From assembly GCF_019976755.1 (NCBI RefSeq), contig NZ_AP023441.1, forward strand, positions 3,345,501-3,409,500: a stretch of DNA of 64,000 nt, in the 5' to 3' direction. Below are positions 46,201 to 54,531 of the stretch, in pieces; position 1 is the stretch's first letter; each line of letters starts with the position of its first letter. The notes beneath the pieces are model-generated. The model was not told the DNA's origin. It worked only from the letters and a program-made list of their open reading frames with translations, and did no database searches. Made by a program: the position numbers and the translations under genes. The DNA comes from Nostoc sp. MS1. GTDB taxonomy: Bacteria; Cyanobacteriota; Cyanobacteriia; Cyanobacteriales; Nostocaceae.

Positions 46201-46777
46201 CCATTAAGGGTATGCGTTCCCCTCTCTTGGCGAAAACTTCTTCAATTCCATTCAGCGCCGCTTTGATTTGCAGCACATCTTGGCAAGTCTCGACAATAAA
46301 TAAATCTACTCCACCATCTAACAACGCCTCTGCTTGTTCTGCAAAAGCCGTTTTCATGGTGTCAAAGTCGATGTGTCCCAAGGTGGGTAGTTTGGTTGTT
46401 GGGCCAATGGAACCGGCGACAAACCGGGGTTTTTCGGGTGTGGAGAACTCCGCCGCTACTTTCTTAGCTAATTCTGCGGCTGTCTTGTTGAGGTAGTATG
46501 TTTGGTCTGCTAAATCATACTCTGCCAAAACAATGGAAGTAGCACCGAAAGTATCAGTTTCGATGACATCTGCACCCACGGCGAGAAAGTCGCGGTGAAC
46601 TTTGGCGACGGCTTCCGGTTTGGTGTGGACTAGGTATTCGTTACAGCCTTCATACTGCACACCACCAAAATCCTCAGCCGTGAGGTTTTGGGTTTGTAAG
46701 TTAGTACCCATTGCACCGTCAAAAACGATCACTGGAAGTTCTGGACTGTGCAGGCGTTTCAGGAAAGGATGAGTCAT
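43241..46777 (-). CDS. metH: Cobalamin-dependent methionine synthase with repeat-derived linker
   Basis: 1,178 residues, transferring a methyl group from methyltetrahydrofolate to homocysteine through cobalamin. Domain order: homocysteine-binding (1-330; zinc Cys pair in VIGGCCGTRPAHI), pterin-binding (about 345-610; NASGSKKCRDLLNAEDWDGL), cobalamin-binding (about 640-880; axial His in VKGDVHDIGKNLVDI, about residue 737), and AdoMet activation (about 925-1178; FWGTQLLQPGDIPWEE to the end). Between the last two, at about residues 881-907, lies a Pro/Ser-rich stretch (KKSPLPTPDSPLP) translated from repeat-type DNA. Divergent from the ChlH gene. Confidence 0.95.
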   Translation of the reverse strand: MTHPFLKRLHSPELPVIVFDGAMGTNLQTQNLTAEDFGGVQYEGCNEYLVHTKPEAVAKVHRDFLAVGADVIETDTFGATSIVLAEYDLADQTYYLNKTAAELAKKVAAEFSTPEKPRFVAGSIGPTTKLPTLGHIDFDTMKTAFAEQAEALLDGGVDLFIVETCQDVLQIKAALNGIEEVFAKRGERIPLMVSVTMESMGTMLVGSEISAVLTILEPFPIDILGLNCATGPDLMKPHIKYLAEHSPFVVSCIPNAGLPENVGGQAHYRLTPTELRMALMHFVEDLGVQVIGGCCGTRPAHIQQLAEIAKDLKPKVRQPSLEPAAASIYSTQPYDQDNSFLIVGERLNASGSKKCRDLLNAEDWDGLVSMARSQVKEGAHILDINVDYVGRDGVRDMHELVSRIVNNVTLPLMLDSTEWEKMEAGLKVAGGKCLLNSTNYEDGEPRFLKVLELAKKYGAGVVIGTIDEEGMARTAQKKFQIAQRAYRQAVEYGIPAHEIFFDTLALPISTGIEEDRENGKATIESISRIRRELPGCHVILGVSNISFGLSPASRVVLNSVFLHEAMVAGMDAAIVSASKILPLSKIEERHQEVCRQLIYDQRKFEGDVCVYDPLTELTKLFEGVTTKRNKGVDESLPIEERLKRHIIDGERIGLEAQLTKALEQYPPLEIINTFLLDGMKVVGELFGSGQMQLPFVLQSAETMKAAVAYLEPFMEKSEAGNNAKGTVIIATVKGDVHDIGKNLVDIILSNNGYKVINLGIKQPVENIIEAYEKHHADCIAMSGLLVKSTAFMKDNLEAFNEKGITVPVILGGAALTPKFVHQDCQNAYKGKVIYGKDAFADLHFMDKLMPAKAIGKWDNSLGFLDEVATDELETINQKSAATTKKSPLPTPDSPLPVDTRRSEAVAIDIPRPTPPFWGTQLLQPGDIPWEEIFWYLDLQALIAGQWQFRKPKEQSKEEYQDFLNEKVYPILENWKERIIGENLLHPQVIYGYFPCQSEGNTLYIYEGNSLDAKARTHFEFPRQKSSRRLCIADFFAPKDSGIIDVFPMQAVTVGEVATEYAQKLFAANQYTDYLYFHGLAVQVAEALAEWTHARIRRELGFGADEPDNIRDVLAQRYQGSRYSFGYPACPNIQDQFKQLELLETSRINLYMDESEQLYPEQSTTAIITYHPVAKYFSA

Positions 46778-46912
46778 ATTTTCCTAGAGGAAATGAGCAA
46801 ATCAAGAGAGTTTTATGATACTCAACTTAATTTATTATTTTCCCAAATTGCGGAAGTATTGGGGAATGGGGAAAAAGGAGTTTACTTTTGCTGATCTTCA
46901 AATTAACAAAAT

Positions 46913-46945
46913 TAAAAAAGACCCCCGGTAGTTAACCGAGGGGTT
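46913..46945 (-). terminator. Leftward hairpin terminator or attenuator upstream of metH
   Basis: Read leftward: AACCCCTCGGTT, short loop, ACCGGGGGT (one mismatch), then a run of six Ts. It lies 135 bp upstream of the metH start, in the metH direction, with a promoter-like TTGACA 140 bp before it. Confidence 0.75.
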
Positions 46946-47056
46946 CTGCAAGTCTATAGTCGCACAAAGACATTCGTGAATCTCACAATACCAAGCTCGT
47001 AATTACTAAATCTGCCAAAATGCCAAAAGTTGGGGAGTGGGTGTGTTAGTGAATAT
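46913..47056 (-). ncRNA. Candidate small RNA or metH leader attenuator, about 144 nt
   Basis: In the divergent metH-chlH gap, the leftward strand holds TTGACA (47086-47091) and, 17 bases on, ACTTAT (47063-47068) as possible -35 and -10 boxes. The strong hairpin terminator at 46913-46945 would end a transcript of about 144 nt. There is no reading frame of note in it. It could be an independent sRNA, or the leader of metH with a premature terminator. It does not match cobalamin or SAM riboswitch landmarks that I recognise. Confidence 0.4.
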
Positions 47057-47139
47057 TACCCGATAAGTGATAACTGACTTCCATTTGTCAATAGGTTATG
47101 TAAAATCTTAAGTAAAGAAATATTTCTTGGCTTACGGTA

Positions 47140-50100
47140 ATGAAACGCATCGTCTTGATTGCTGGATTTGAATCATTTAACGCTGACTTGTACAGAAAGG
47201 CAGCCTCATTGGCTAGTTCTCGCTGTGCTGATTTGGATATTCGAGTATTTAGCGATCGCAATATTACCAGCAACCGCCAGGAAGTAGAAGCGGCTTTACA
47301 AGGCGCGGATGTATTTTTTGGTAGCCTGTTATTTGATTATGACCAAGTTTTGTGGCTGCGCGATCGCATTTCGCAAATTCCCATCCGCTTAGTATTCGAG
47401 TCAGCCTTAGAACTGATGAGTTTAACCAAAATAGGGGCTTTCGCCATCGGCGACAAACCCAAAGGAATGCCCAAACCCGTTAAATTCATCCTCGACAAAT
47501 TCAGCAACGGACGCGAAGAAGACAAACTCGCAGGTTATATTAGCTTTCTCAAAATCGGCCCCAAACTTTTAAAATTCGTCCCAGTACAGAAAGTCCAAGA
47601 CTTACGCAACTGGTTAATTATCTACGGTTACTGGAATGCAGGCGGTTCCGAAAACGTCGCTGCCTTATTTTGGACACTAGCAGAAAAATACTTAGATTTA
47701 AAAGTCGGTGACATTCCCCCACCCATTGACACCCCCAACATGGGGCTACTTCACCCAGACTACCAAGGATTTTTTACATCTCCCCGTGAGTATTTGGCAT
47801 GGTATCAAGGAGGAGGCAGGAGGCAGAAGGCAGAAGGCAGGAGCCAGGAGTTAATAACGTCTCCCTCATCCCCCTCATCTCCCCCCCCTCCCCACTCCCT
47901 ACTCCCTACTCCCTACTCCCCACTCCCCACTCCCCACTCCCCAGTCGTCGGTATTCTCCTCTACCGCAAACACGTCATCACCAAACAACCTTACATTCCT
48001 CAACTAATTCGCCGTTTTGAAGAAGCTGGGTTAATTCCCTTACCCATCTTCATCAACGGTGTGGAAGGACACGTGGCAGTACGAGACTGGATGACAACGG
48101 ACTATGAATCTCAGCAACGGCAAATAGGTAATATTGAAACCCCTTCACTTTCGCAAGAAGCAGTCAAAGTTGATGCAGTTGTTTCCAGCATCGGCTTTCC
48201 CCTCGTCGGCGGCCCGGCTGGTTCAATGGAAGCAGGCCGTCAGGTAGAAGTAGCAAAACGCATCCTCACTGCCAAAAACGTTCCTTACATCGTCGCTGCA
48301 CCTTTATTAATTCAAGATATCCACTCTTGGACACGTCAAGGTGTGGGTGGTTTGCAAAGCGTCGTATTATACGCCTTACCAGAATTAGACGGCGCTATTG
48401 ATACCGTCCCCCTTGGTGGTTTGGTGGGGGAAAATATATATTTAGTTCCAGAACGGGTACAGCGTTTAATTGGTAGAGTCAAAAGCTGGATAGCTTTACG
48501 CCAAACACCCCCATCAGAACGCAAAATTGCCATCATTTTATACGGCTTCCCTCCTGGTTACGGTGCAGTAGGTACAGCTGCATTATTAAATGTTCCCCGT
48601 AGCCTAATTAAACTACTCCACTCCCTCAAAGACCAAGGTTACAAAGTCGGCGATATTCCAGAAGATGGGGAAGAATTAATTCGGCTGGTTAAGAGAACAG
48701 ATGAAGAAATGGAAACATGGGAAAAAAATAAACCTTTTCCCTCCGCAGCCAATACCGTTAATAGCCGTAAATTAGAAAAATGGTTAGGATATCTCCGCAC
48801 ATCTCGCATCGAAAAACAATGGAAATCCCTTACAGGTAGTGGAATTAAAACCTATGGCGATGAATTTCACATTGGCGGTGTGCAGTTAGGAAACGTGTGG
48901 ATAGGTGTCCAGCCACCCTTGGGGTTACAAGGCGACCCCATGCGGTTAATGTTTGAACGAGATTTAACGCCCCATCCCCAATACGCCGCTTTCTACAAAT
49001 GGTTGCAAAATGAACTCCAAGCCGATGCTATTGTCCATTTTGGTATGCACGGCACTGTAGAATGGTTGCCGGGTTCACCTTTGGGTAATACAGGCTATTC
49101 TTGGTCGGATATTTTATTAGGTGATTTGCCCAATCTATATATATATGCAGCGAATAATCCTTCCGAGTCAATTTTGGCAAAGCGTCGGGGTTATGGCGTG
49201 CTAATTTCTCACAATGTACCCCCTTATGGTCGGGCTGGTTTGTATAAGGAATTGGTTGCATTGCGCGATTTAATTGCGGAATATCGAGAAGACCCACAAA
49301 AGAATTATGTTTTAAAAGAAGGGATTTGTAAGAAGATTGTTGATACAGGTTTAGATACAGATTGCCCATTTGATGATGCCAAACGTTTGGGTATTCCTTT
49401 TACTCCTGAAAATATCAGGCTGTTTAGCGCCCATGCTTTTGATGATTATTTGGTGAAGTTGTATGAGTATTTGCAAGTATTAGAAAATCGCTTATTTTCT
49501 TCTGGGCTGCATACGTTAGGTGAACCACCAAATGAGGAAGAATTAGCATCTTATCTCGAAGCTTATTTTGGTGAAGGACAGACAAAATCACCAGAGATAG
49601 AAAAGCAAATCACTGATTTATTAATGCAAACTACCGATGAATTAACAAATTTATTACGGGGTTTGAATGGTGAATATATTCCCCCAGCACCAGGAGGCGA
49701 TTTATTACGAGATGGCGCTGGTGTTCTACCTACAGGGAGAAATATTCATGCGTTAGACCCTTATAGAATGCCATCACCTGCCGCTTATGAACGGGGTAGA
49801 GAAATTGCTCAAAAAATTATCGCCCAGCATCTACAAGAACACCATAAATATCCTGAAACGGTGGCGGTTTTATTGTGGGGATTAGATGCGATTAAAACTA
49901 AGGGTGAATCTCTAGGCATTCTATTAGAATTAGTTGGTGCTGAACCTGTGAAGGAAGGAACAGGGCGTATTGTTCGTTATGAGTTGAAGCCTTTAGCAGA
50001 AGTCGGACATCCGCGTATTGATGTATTAGGAAATCTATCGGGAATTTTTCGGGATAGTTTTGTGAATATCATCGAATTATTAGATGATTTATTTCGAAGG

Positions 50101-50907
50101 GCGGCGGATGCGGATGAACCAGAAGACCAGAATTTTATTAGAAAACACGCCTTAGCTTTAAAAGCCCAAGGTGTAGAAAATGCTTCCGCAAGATTATTTT
50201 CTAACCCGGCTGGTGATTTTGGTTCTTTGGTGAATGACCAAGTTGTTGACGGGAATTGGGAATCTGGGGAAGAATTAGGTAATACTTGGCAAAGTCGCAA
50301 TGTGTTTAGCTATGGCAGACAGGATAAGGGACAAGCTAGACCAGAAGTTTTACAGCAGTTGTTGAAAACTAGCGATCGCATCGTCCAAGAAATAGATTCG
50401 GTAGAATATGGTTTAACCGATATTCAGGAATATTACGCCAACACAGGCGGTTTGAAAAAAGCAGCAGAAAAGCAACGCGGTAAAAAAGTTACGACTAGCT
50501 TTGTGGAAAGTTTCTCCAAAGACACCACACCCCGCAATTTAGAAGATTTGCTACGGATGGAATACCGCACCAAATTACTTAATCCCAAATGGGCGCAAGC
50601 AATGGCGAGTCAGGGTTCCGGTGGTGCTTATGAAATTTCTCAACGCATGACAGCCTTAATCGGTTGGGGTGGCACGGCTGATTTTACTGATGATTGGGTA
50701 TATGATCAGGCTGCTGATACTTACGCTTTAGATGCAGAAATGGCGGAGAAATTACGTCAAGCCAACCCCGAAGCTTTTCGTAATATTATCAGCAGAATGT
50801 TAGAGGCGCATGGGCGCGGTTTTTGGCAAGCTGATGAAGATAAGTTAAATAAGTTGCGTCAGTTGTATGAATTGACTGATGAACAATTAGAAGGTGTGAC
50901 GGTTTGA
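47140..50907 (+). CDS. chlH: Magnesium chelatase subunit H, short paralogue with repeat insertion
   Basis: 1,255 residues. ChlH binds protoporphyrin IX and, with ChlI and ChlD, inserts magnesium at the first step of chlorophyll synthesis. ChlH/CobN blocks: GYWNAGGSENVAALFWTLAE, DYQGFFTSPREYLAWY, GVQPPLGLQGDPMRLMFERD, AIVHFGMHGTVEWLPGSPLG, IDVLGNLSGIFRDSFVNIIE and the end HGRGFWQADEDKLNKLRQLY. The N-terminus lacks the roughly 60-80-residue extension of the standard cyanobacterial ChlH (about 1,330 residues), so this may be a second paralogue. Residues about 223-268 are a Pro/Ser-rich insertion made of intergenic-type repeat. Confidence 0.88.
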   Translation: MKRIVLIAGFESFNADLYRKAASLASSRCADLDIRVFSDRNITSNRQEVEAALQGADVFFGSLLFDYDQVLWLRDRISQIPIRLVFESALELMSLTKIGAFAIGDKPKGMPKPVKFILDKFSNGREEDKLAGYISFLKIGPKLLKFVPVQKVQDLRNWLIIYGYWNAGGSENVAALFWTLAEKYLDLKVGDIPPPIDTPNMGLLHPDYQGFFTSPREYLAWYQGGGRRQKAEGRSQELITSPSSPSSPPPPHSLLPTPYSPLPTPHSPVVGILLYRKHVITKQPYIPQLIRRFEEAGLIPLPIFINGVEGHVAVRDWMTTDYESQQRQIGNIETPSLSQEAVKVDAVVSSIGFPLVGGPAGSMEAGRQVEVAKRILTAKNVPYIVAAPLLIQDIHSWTRQGVGGLQSVVLYALPELDGAIDTVPLGGLVGENIYLVPERVQRLIGRVKSWIALRQTPPSERKIAIILYGFPPGYGAVGTAALLNVPRSLIKLLHSLKDQGYKVGDIPEDGEELIRLVKRTDEEMETWEKNKPFPSAANTVNSRKLEKWLGYLRTSRIEKQWKSLTGSGIKTYGDEFHIGGVQLGNVWIGVQPPLGLQGDPMRLMFERDLTPHPQYAAFYKWLQNELQADAIVHFGMHGTVEWLPGSPLGNTGYSWSDILLGDLPNLYIYAANNPSESILAKRRGYGVLISHNVPPYGRAGLYKELVALRDLIAEYREDPQKNYVLKEGICKKIVDTGLDTDCPFDDAKRLGIPFTPENIRLFSAHAFDDYLVKLYEYLQVLENRLFSSGLHTLGEPPNEEELASYLEAYFGEGQTKSPEIEKQITDLLMQTTDELTNLLRGLNGEYIPPAPGGDLLRDGAGVLPTGRNIHALDPYRMPSPAAYERGREIAQKIIAQHLQEHHKYPETVAVLLWGLDAIKTKGESLGILLELVGAEPVKEGTGRIVRYELKPLAEVGHPRIDVLGNLSGIFRDSFVNIIELLDDLFRRAADADEPEDQNFIRKHALALKAQGVENASARLFSNPAGDFGSLVNDQVVDGNWESGEELGNTWQSRNVFSYGRQDKGQARPEVLQQLLKTSDRIVQEIDSVEYGLTDIQEYYANTGGLKKAAEKQRGKKVTTSFVESFSKDTTPRNLEDLLRMEYRTKLLNPKWAQAMASQGSGGAYEISQRMTALIGWGGTADFTDDWVYDQAADTYALDAEMAEKLRQANPEAFRNIISRMLEAHGRGFWQADEDKLNKLRQLYELTDEQLEGVTV
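47804..47943 (+). repeat. Intergenic-type repeat lying in frame inside chlH
   Basis: The DNA is ggaggcaggaggcagaaggc-like repeats followed by a ctccctact/ccccactcc run, the same two-part structure found between genes at 387-481 and 16281-16402, but here read in frame inside a conserved protein between DYQGFF...AWYQ and VVGILLYRKHVI. Confidence 0.85.
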
Positions 50908-50966
50908 AATAAAGGATTATGCTTATTAACGCACCACTTCTAGCCTATATGTATCCTGCCTCTACT

Positions 50967-51461
50967 TTATTCCTCAGTGACGTTGGTGAGAATATCTCCT
51001 TCAGGCATAATGGTGTTACTCAAATAGCAGACACATAAACTATTTCTGTCTGCAAAAGCATTTCTGAGGTTGCAGTTGTAGAAGGATGTTTCACCAAAGG
51101 AAACTCCTCTGAAGTTAGCACTTTCCAAATCGACGCAATCCATACAAACTTCAATCAAGTTGGCACTTTCAAAGTTGACTTGCTTGAGACTGGAGTTTCT
51201 GACAGTAGCACCACCCAAGTTGGCACCACTGAGGTTAGAATCATCGAACTCGACTTCCTCCAACAAGATATCAAGCAGGTTAGCACTAGTGAGGTTAGCA
51301 TTACTCAGGTTAATGTCTCTCAAACGGGCAGCGTACAAATCAGCCTCACTCAGGTTAATGTTACTCAAGTTGGCTCCTTGCAAATTAGCACGTCTCAAGC
51401 TAATTCTAGAAAAATCTCTCTCGCCGGCAGCGTACCTTTCTAACAATTCTTCAGCATCCAT
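50967..51461 (-). CDS. Pentapeptide-repeat protein
   Basis: 164 residues. Tandem pentapeptides A(D/N)LxX run from about residue 18 to 145: RRANLQGANLSNINLSEADL, SNANLTSANLLDILLEEVEF, DDSNLSGANLGGATVRNSSL, ESANLIEVCMDCVDLESANF, giving a right-handed quadrilateral beta-helix. The N-terminal part (AEELLERYAAGERDFSRIS) is a short helix found in many cyanobacterial members. No membrane segment. Function unknown, as for most of the family. Convergent with the ChlH gene, 59 bp apart. Confidence 0.92.
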   Translation of the reverse strand: MDAEELLERYAAGERDFSRISLRRANLQGANLSNINLSEADLYAARLRDINLSNANLTSANLLDILLEEVEFDDSNLSGANLGGATVRNSSLKQVNFESANLIEVCMDCVDLESANFRGVSFGETSFYNCNLRNAFADRNSLCVCYLSNTIMPEGDILTNVTEE

Positions 51462-51721
51462 AACTCAAATACTACATTGCAAAGCCTATCAACGGAAAAA
51501 TGAATGGATAGGTTATTGCTAAAGAACTACTTCGCGTTAGATATTACCTAATCTATTACAACCCAGTAAACAATAGAACATCAGCAATTCCCAGACATAC
51601 AGAAATTGTTGATGTTCTCGCCGTAAAAATTTGCAAAGACTTAGAAATTCCGTATCCTTAGCAATTTCTCACATTGTGGAATCTAAATTTTTTCATACGG
51701 CAAAGTAAACAACGCCAACAG

Positions 51722-52315
51722 TTAATACCAATACTTAGGATATGTTCGCTCGTGTGCCAAATTATTGAATACCACTGCACAGAGTACCAGAATTATTGAA
51801 CCTTCTAAGGCAGGTGTTAAAAGAAATTGCCAGGATGCTTTTGTCATCATTACAACTAATGCAACTGCTCCCGAAGGTGGATGTAAAGTATGGGTAAGTT
51901 GCATCATCCCAATAGCGGTAGCTACCGCCATTCCCATCGCCCAAGGTTCTGAGCCGAAAAGATGCAGAATTGTCAGGCTAACTAATGCTGCGACAAGATT
52001 ACCACCAATTACATTTCGCGGTTGGGCTAATGGACTATCAGGAATACCAAAGATTAATACGCTAGTAGCGCCGAAGGGAGCCATCAATAGAGGAGAATTA
52101 GTTTTTACAGAAAGGTAAGCGGTTGCTGCTATGCCAATAAAACTACCGCACCAACTCCAAAAGATATGTCTGTGGTGGGGTTTATCTAAACAGGTTGAAC
52201 GTCCAGTTCCACGAATTTTAAAACAGTAGTTTTTCCATCTTTCCTGAACATTTTGATAATTTAATCTAGCAATATAGTTTGAGTAAAAACGTCTTTTGGG
52301 TAAATAACCTTTCAT
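51722..52315 (-). CDS. HPP family membrane protein (possible nitrite transporter)
   Basis: 197 residues. About four membrane helices: HIFWSWCGSFIGIAATAYLS, LLMAPFGATSVLIFGIPDSP, NLVAALVSLTILHLFGSEPW, GSIILVLCAVVFNNLAHERT. The defining motif is THTLHPPSGAVALVVM. Cyanobacterial and chloroplast HPP proteins have been reported to transport nitrite, so that is the best available guess. A basic N-terminal tail of about 45 residues precedes the first helix. Neither nitrate-assimilation genes nor a clear NtcA site is nearby. The 405-bp region upstream (52316-52721) holds no gene that I can support. Confidence 0.85.
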   Translation of the reverse strand: MKGYLPKRRFYSNYIARLNYQNVQERWKNYCFKIRGTGRSTCLDKPHHRHIFWSWCGSFIGIAATAYLSVKTNSPLLMAPFGATSVLIFGIPDSPLAQPRNVIGGNLVAALVSLTILHLFGSEPWAMGMAVATAIGMMQLTHTLHPPSGAVALVVMMTKASWQFLLTPALEGSIILVLCAVVFNNLAHERTYPKYWY

Positions 52316-52721
52316 AATTCTCCAGAGCTACTACAACCAACAGTCCTCAACACAAAAAATTAAGTGTATTACTGCCTTACCTAATCTTTATGAGCAAATT
52401 ATTTGAAAATCATCCCTAAATTCTGCCAAGGGACAGAATTTTTAATGATAATCATCGGCTAAAATGCCAATTCCATGCACATTATTTTTAAGCATTAAAT
52501 CAGCATTGCTCTCAATAAAAAATTCAGATTCATTGATAAAAGAGTTTAGTTAGTCCAGTATGTCATGAAACTATGACATATAATCTCCAAAATACCGTTT
52601 GAAACTAAATAGAGAAACACCGCACCTATATAAATAAGTAATAATGCTTATAAATTTTATTTATGCTTGACTTTTTTAGCAGAATAAATTGAGATTTTTT
52701 GGCAAAATATGCAACGCGCAA

Positions 52722-53558
52722 TTAACTTCCAGATTTTTGAGAACGTGACACTAGATCAGCAAACTCTCTCAAACTATTTTTATATCTTTCACCAGCTACC
52801 CAGAAAAAATCATTATGACTTGCCTCATCCACCCATAGATTCAACTTTGGCGATGGTGCAGCAGCATATAACTTTTCTGCATGAGTAAAAGGAATTATCT
52901 CATCAGCTTTACCGTGCATAATCAATATTGGACACTGAACCTTTTTAATTTTTTCCAAATTATTAAATTTATCGAATGGGAGAATTTTTACTGGTATTAC
53001 AACCTTAAAGGCAGAAGTGAAGGTACTTTCTATAATTAGACCTCCAACTTGCTTTTTTGCTGCCAAATCTACTGCTGAACCACCTCCTACTGAACGTCCA
53101 AAAACAATAATATTATTGGGTTGTATTTTTAAATCTTTAATTAAATAATTGTAAGCAGCATCAATATCTTGATAAGCATTATTTTCTGTAGGAGTGCCTT
53201 CGCTTGTACCATAACCGTGATAATCATAAGCCAAAACATTAAAGCCTAAATCGCGTAATTGCTCTAGAAATTGTTTAATTTCACCTAAATCTTCTGCATT
53301 ACCATGAGCGTAAAGAATTGTGTACTTAGCAGTAGGGTTAACTAAATGCACGGCTGAGATTTTCGTTTTTTCTCCACTTACTAGCTTTAATATATCTTTA
53401 GTATCTTGATAGCTAGATGGTTGAGGTAAGAAAATCATACTATCTGCTCGGAAATAAATATAGACAGCAAAAAACACATAGATAAAAATTAGAGATTTTA
53501 ACAATCTTTTCCAAGTAAAATCACCAATTAAAAGTTTTTGCAGACTTTGTTTATTCAT
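52722..53558 (-). CDS. Alpha/beta hydrolase, membrane-anchored
   Basis: 278 residues. An N-terminal membrane helix (RLLKSLIFIYVFFAVYIYFR) anchors a soluble serine hydrolase: oxyanion strand YTILYAHGNAEDLGE, nucleophile elbow VFGRSVGGGSAVDLA (GRSVGG, Ser), acid in ILIMHGKADEIIPFTHAEKL and the His in ASHNDFFWV. The pattern matches the ABHD13/Bem46-type family. The substrate is unknown; related proteins are depalmitoylases or esterases. It stands alone. Confidence 0.88.
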   Translation of the reverse strand: MNKQSLQKLLIGDFTWKRLLKSLIFIYVFFAVYIYFRADSMIFLPQPSSYQDTKDILKLVSGEKTKISAVHLVNPTAKYTILYAHGNAEDLGEIKQFLEQLRDLGFNVLAYDYHGYGTSEGTPTENNAYQDIDAAYNYLIKDLKIQPNNIIVFGRSVGGGSAVDLAAKKQVGGLIIESTFTSAFKVVIPVKILPFDKFNNLEKIKKVQCPILIMHGKADEIIPFTHAEKLYAAAPSPKLNLWVDEASHNDFFWVAGERYKNSLREFADLVSRSQKSGS

Positions 53559-53744
53559 TTACTCTTTATTTCATAAAAATTTAGCATTTACTTTCAACTT
53601 CATCAGTGTCTAGCATTATGAATAACATTGCACTCATTGGCATCCTTCACCAATGAGTGAGTTTTATAGTTATGATACCCGCCTCATGTCTCTACGCGAT
53701 CGCACTACCACAGCATTATTAATCGCTTTTTTTCACTGTTATAC

Positions 53745-54443
53745 TCAATCCGTCATTTCTAAACCTGCTTTTTGACTGGCTGCGTTTGATGCTTCAATTA
53801 AAGGTTTAGCAACGTCTAACACAGCTTGCACCAGACGAGAAGGAGCTTTTTCTGGCGAACCAACACCAAATGGAGGTGCTGGATTATACTCTAACATTAA
53901 TTCAAGAAATTTAGCTGTAGATTCTCCACACAACATAGCTGCAATAGTTAAAGCAAAATCAATTCCGGCTGTTACGCCGCCACCTGTGATTCGGTTACTG
54001 TCTACAACTACTCTTTTGTGACTTACTTCTACACCCATGAGGGTTAGCTGTTCTCGAAACGCCCAATGACAAGCTGCACGATATCCTTGCAATAATCCCG
54101 CAGCTGCCAAGATTAGAGAACCAGTACATACAGCCGTTACATACCTAGCTGTCTGTGCTTGCTTTTGCAAAAACGCTAACATTTGGGCATCCTGCATCAT
54201 TTCCACAGCCCCAAAAACACCACCAGGAACACACAACACATCAAGTTGCGGACATTGATCAAAGGTAGTAGTCGGTAAAATTGTTAGTCCACCATTACTA
54301 ACAACTGGTTGGAGAGTTTTCCACAAAAGTAAAACTTGTGTATTAGGCATAGACGAAAAAACTTGATGTGGCCCAGTAATATCTAATTGGGTCATATCAG
54401 GGTAAATTACTAAGCCAATTGTATATTGAGTCTGACTTCCCAT
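53745..54443 (-). CDS. DJ-1/PfpI family protein, isonitrile hydratase-like
   Basis: 232 residues, class I glutamine-amidotransferase-like fold. Nucleophile Cys in YVTAVCTGSLILAAAGLL; conserved Glu/Asp and gating loop LDVLCVPGGVFGAVEMM; N-terminal IGLVIYPDMTQLDITGPHQV. These features and RAACHWAFREQLTLMGVEV correspond to InhA-type isonitrile hydratases and the AraC-linked amidotransferase group; no HTH follows. It is divergent from a GAF-LuxR regulator with a 70-bp gap, which may control it. Confidence 0.85.
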   Translation of the reverse strand: MGSQTQYTIGLVIYPDMTQLDITGPHQVFSSMPNTQVLLLWKTLQPVVSNGGLTILPTTTFDQCPQLDVLCVPGGVFGAVEMMQDAQMLAFLQKQAQTARYVTAVCTGSLILAAAGLLQGYRAACHWAFREQLTLMGVEVSHKRVVVDSNRITGGGVTAGIDFALTIAAMLCGESTAKFLELMLEYNPAPPFGVGSPEKAPSRLVQAVLDVAKPLIEASNAASQKAGLEMTD

Positions 54444-54531
54444 ACTTAAATTCTAAACGCTGTAATGATTACAGTTATCCTAGAATTAAATACATTAACT
54501 GCCAATTACCCAGTTGAGTACATTTTTACGC

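Noticed and set aside
46778..47139. A cobalamin riboswitch upstream of metH.
   Set aside because: I cannot find the B12-box consensus or the multi-stem layout; only the single terminator hairpin is clear.
51160..51522. Two + strand frames of 87-120 codons over the pentapeptide-repeat gene.
   Set aside because: They mirror the pentapeptide repeats on the other strand.
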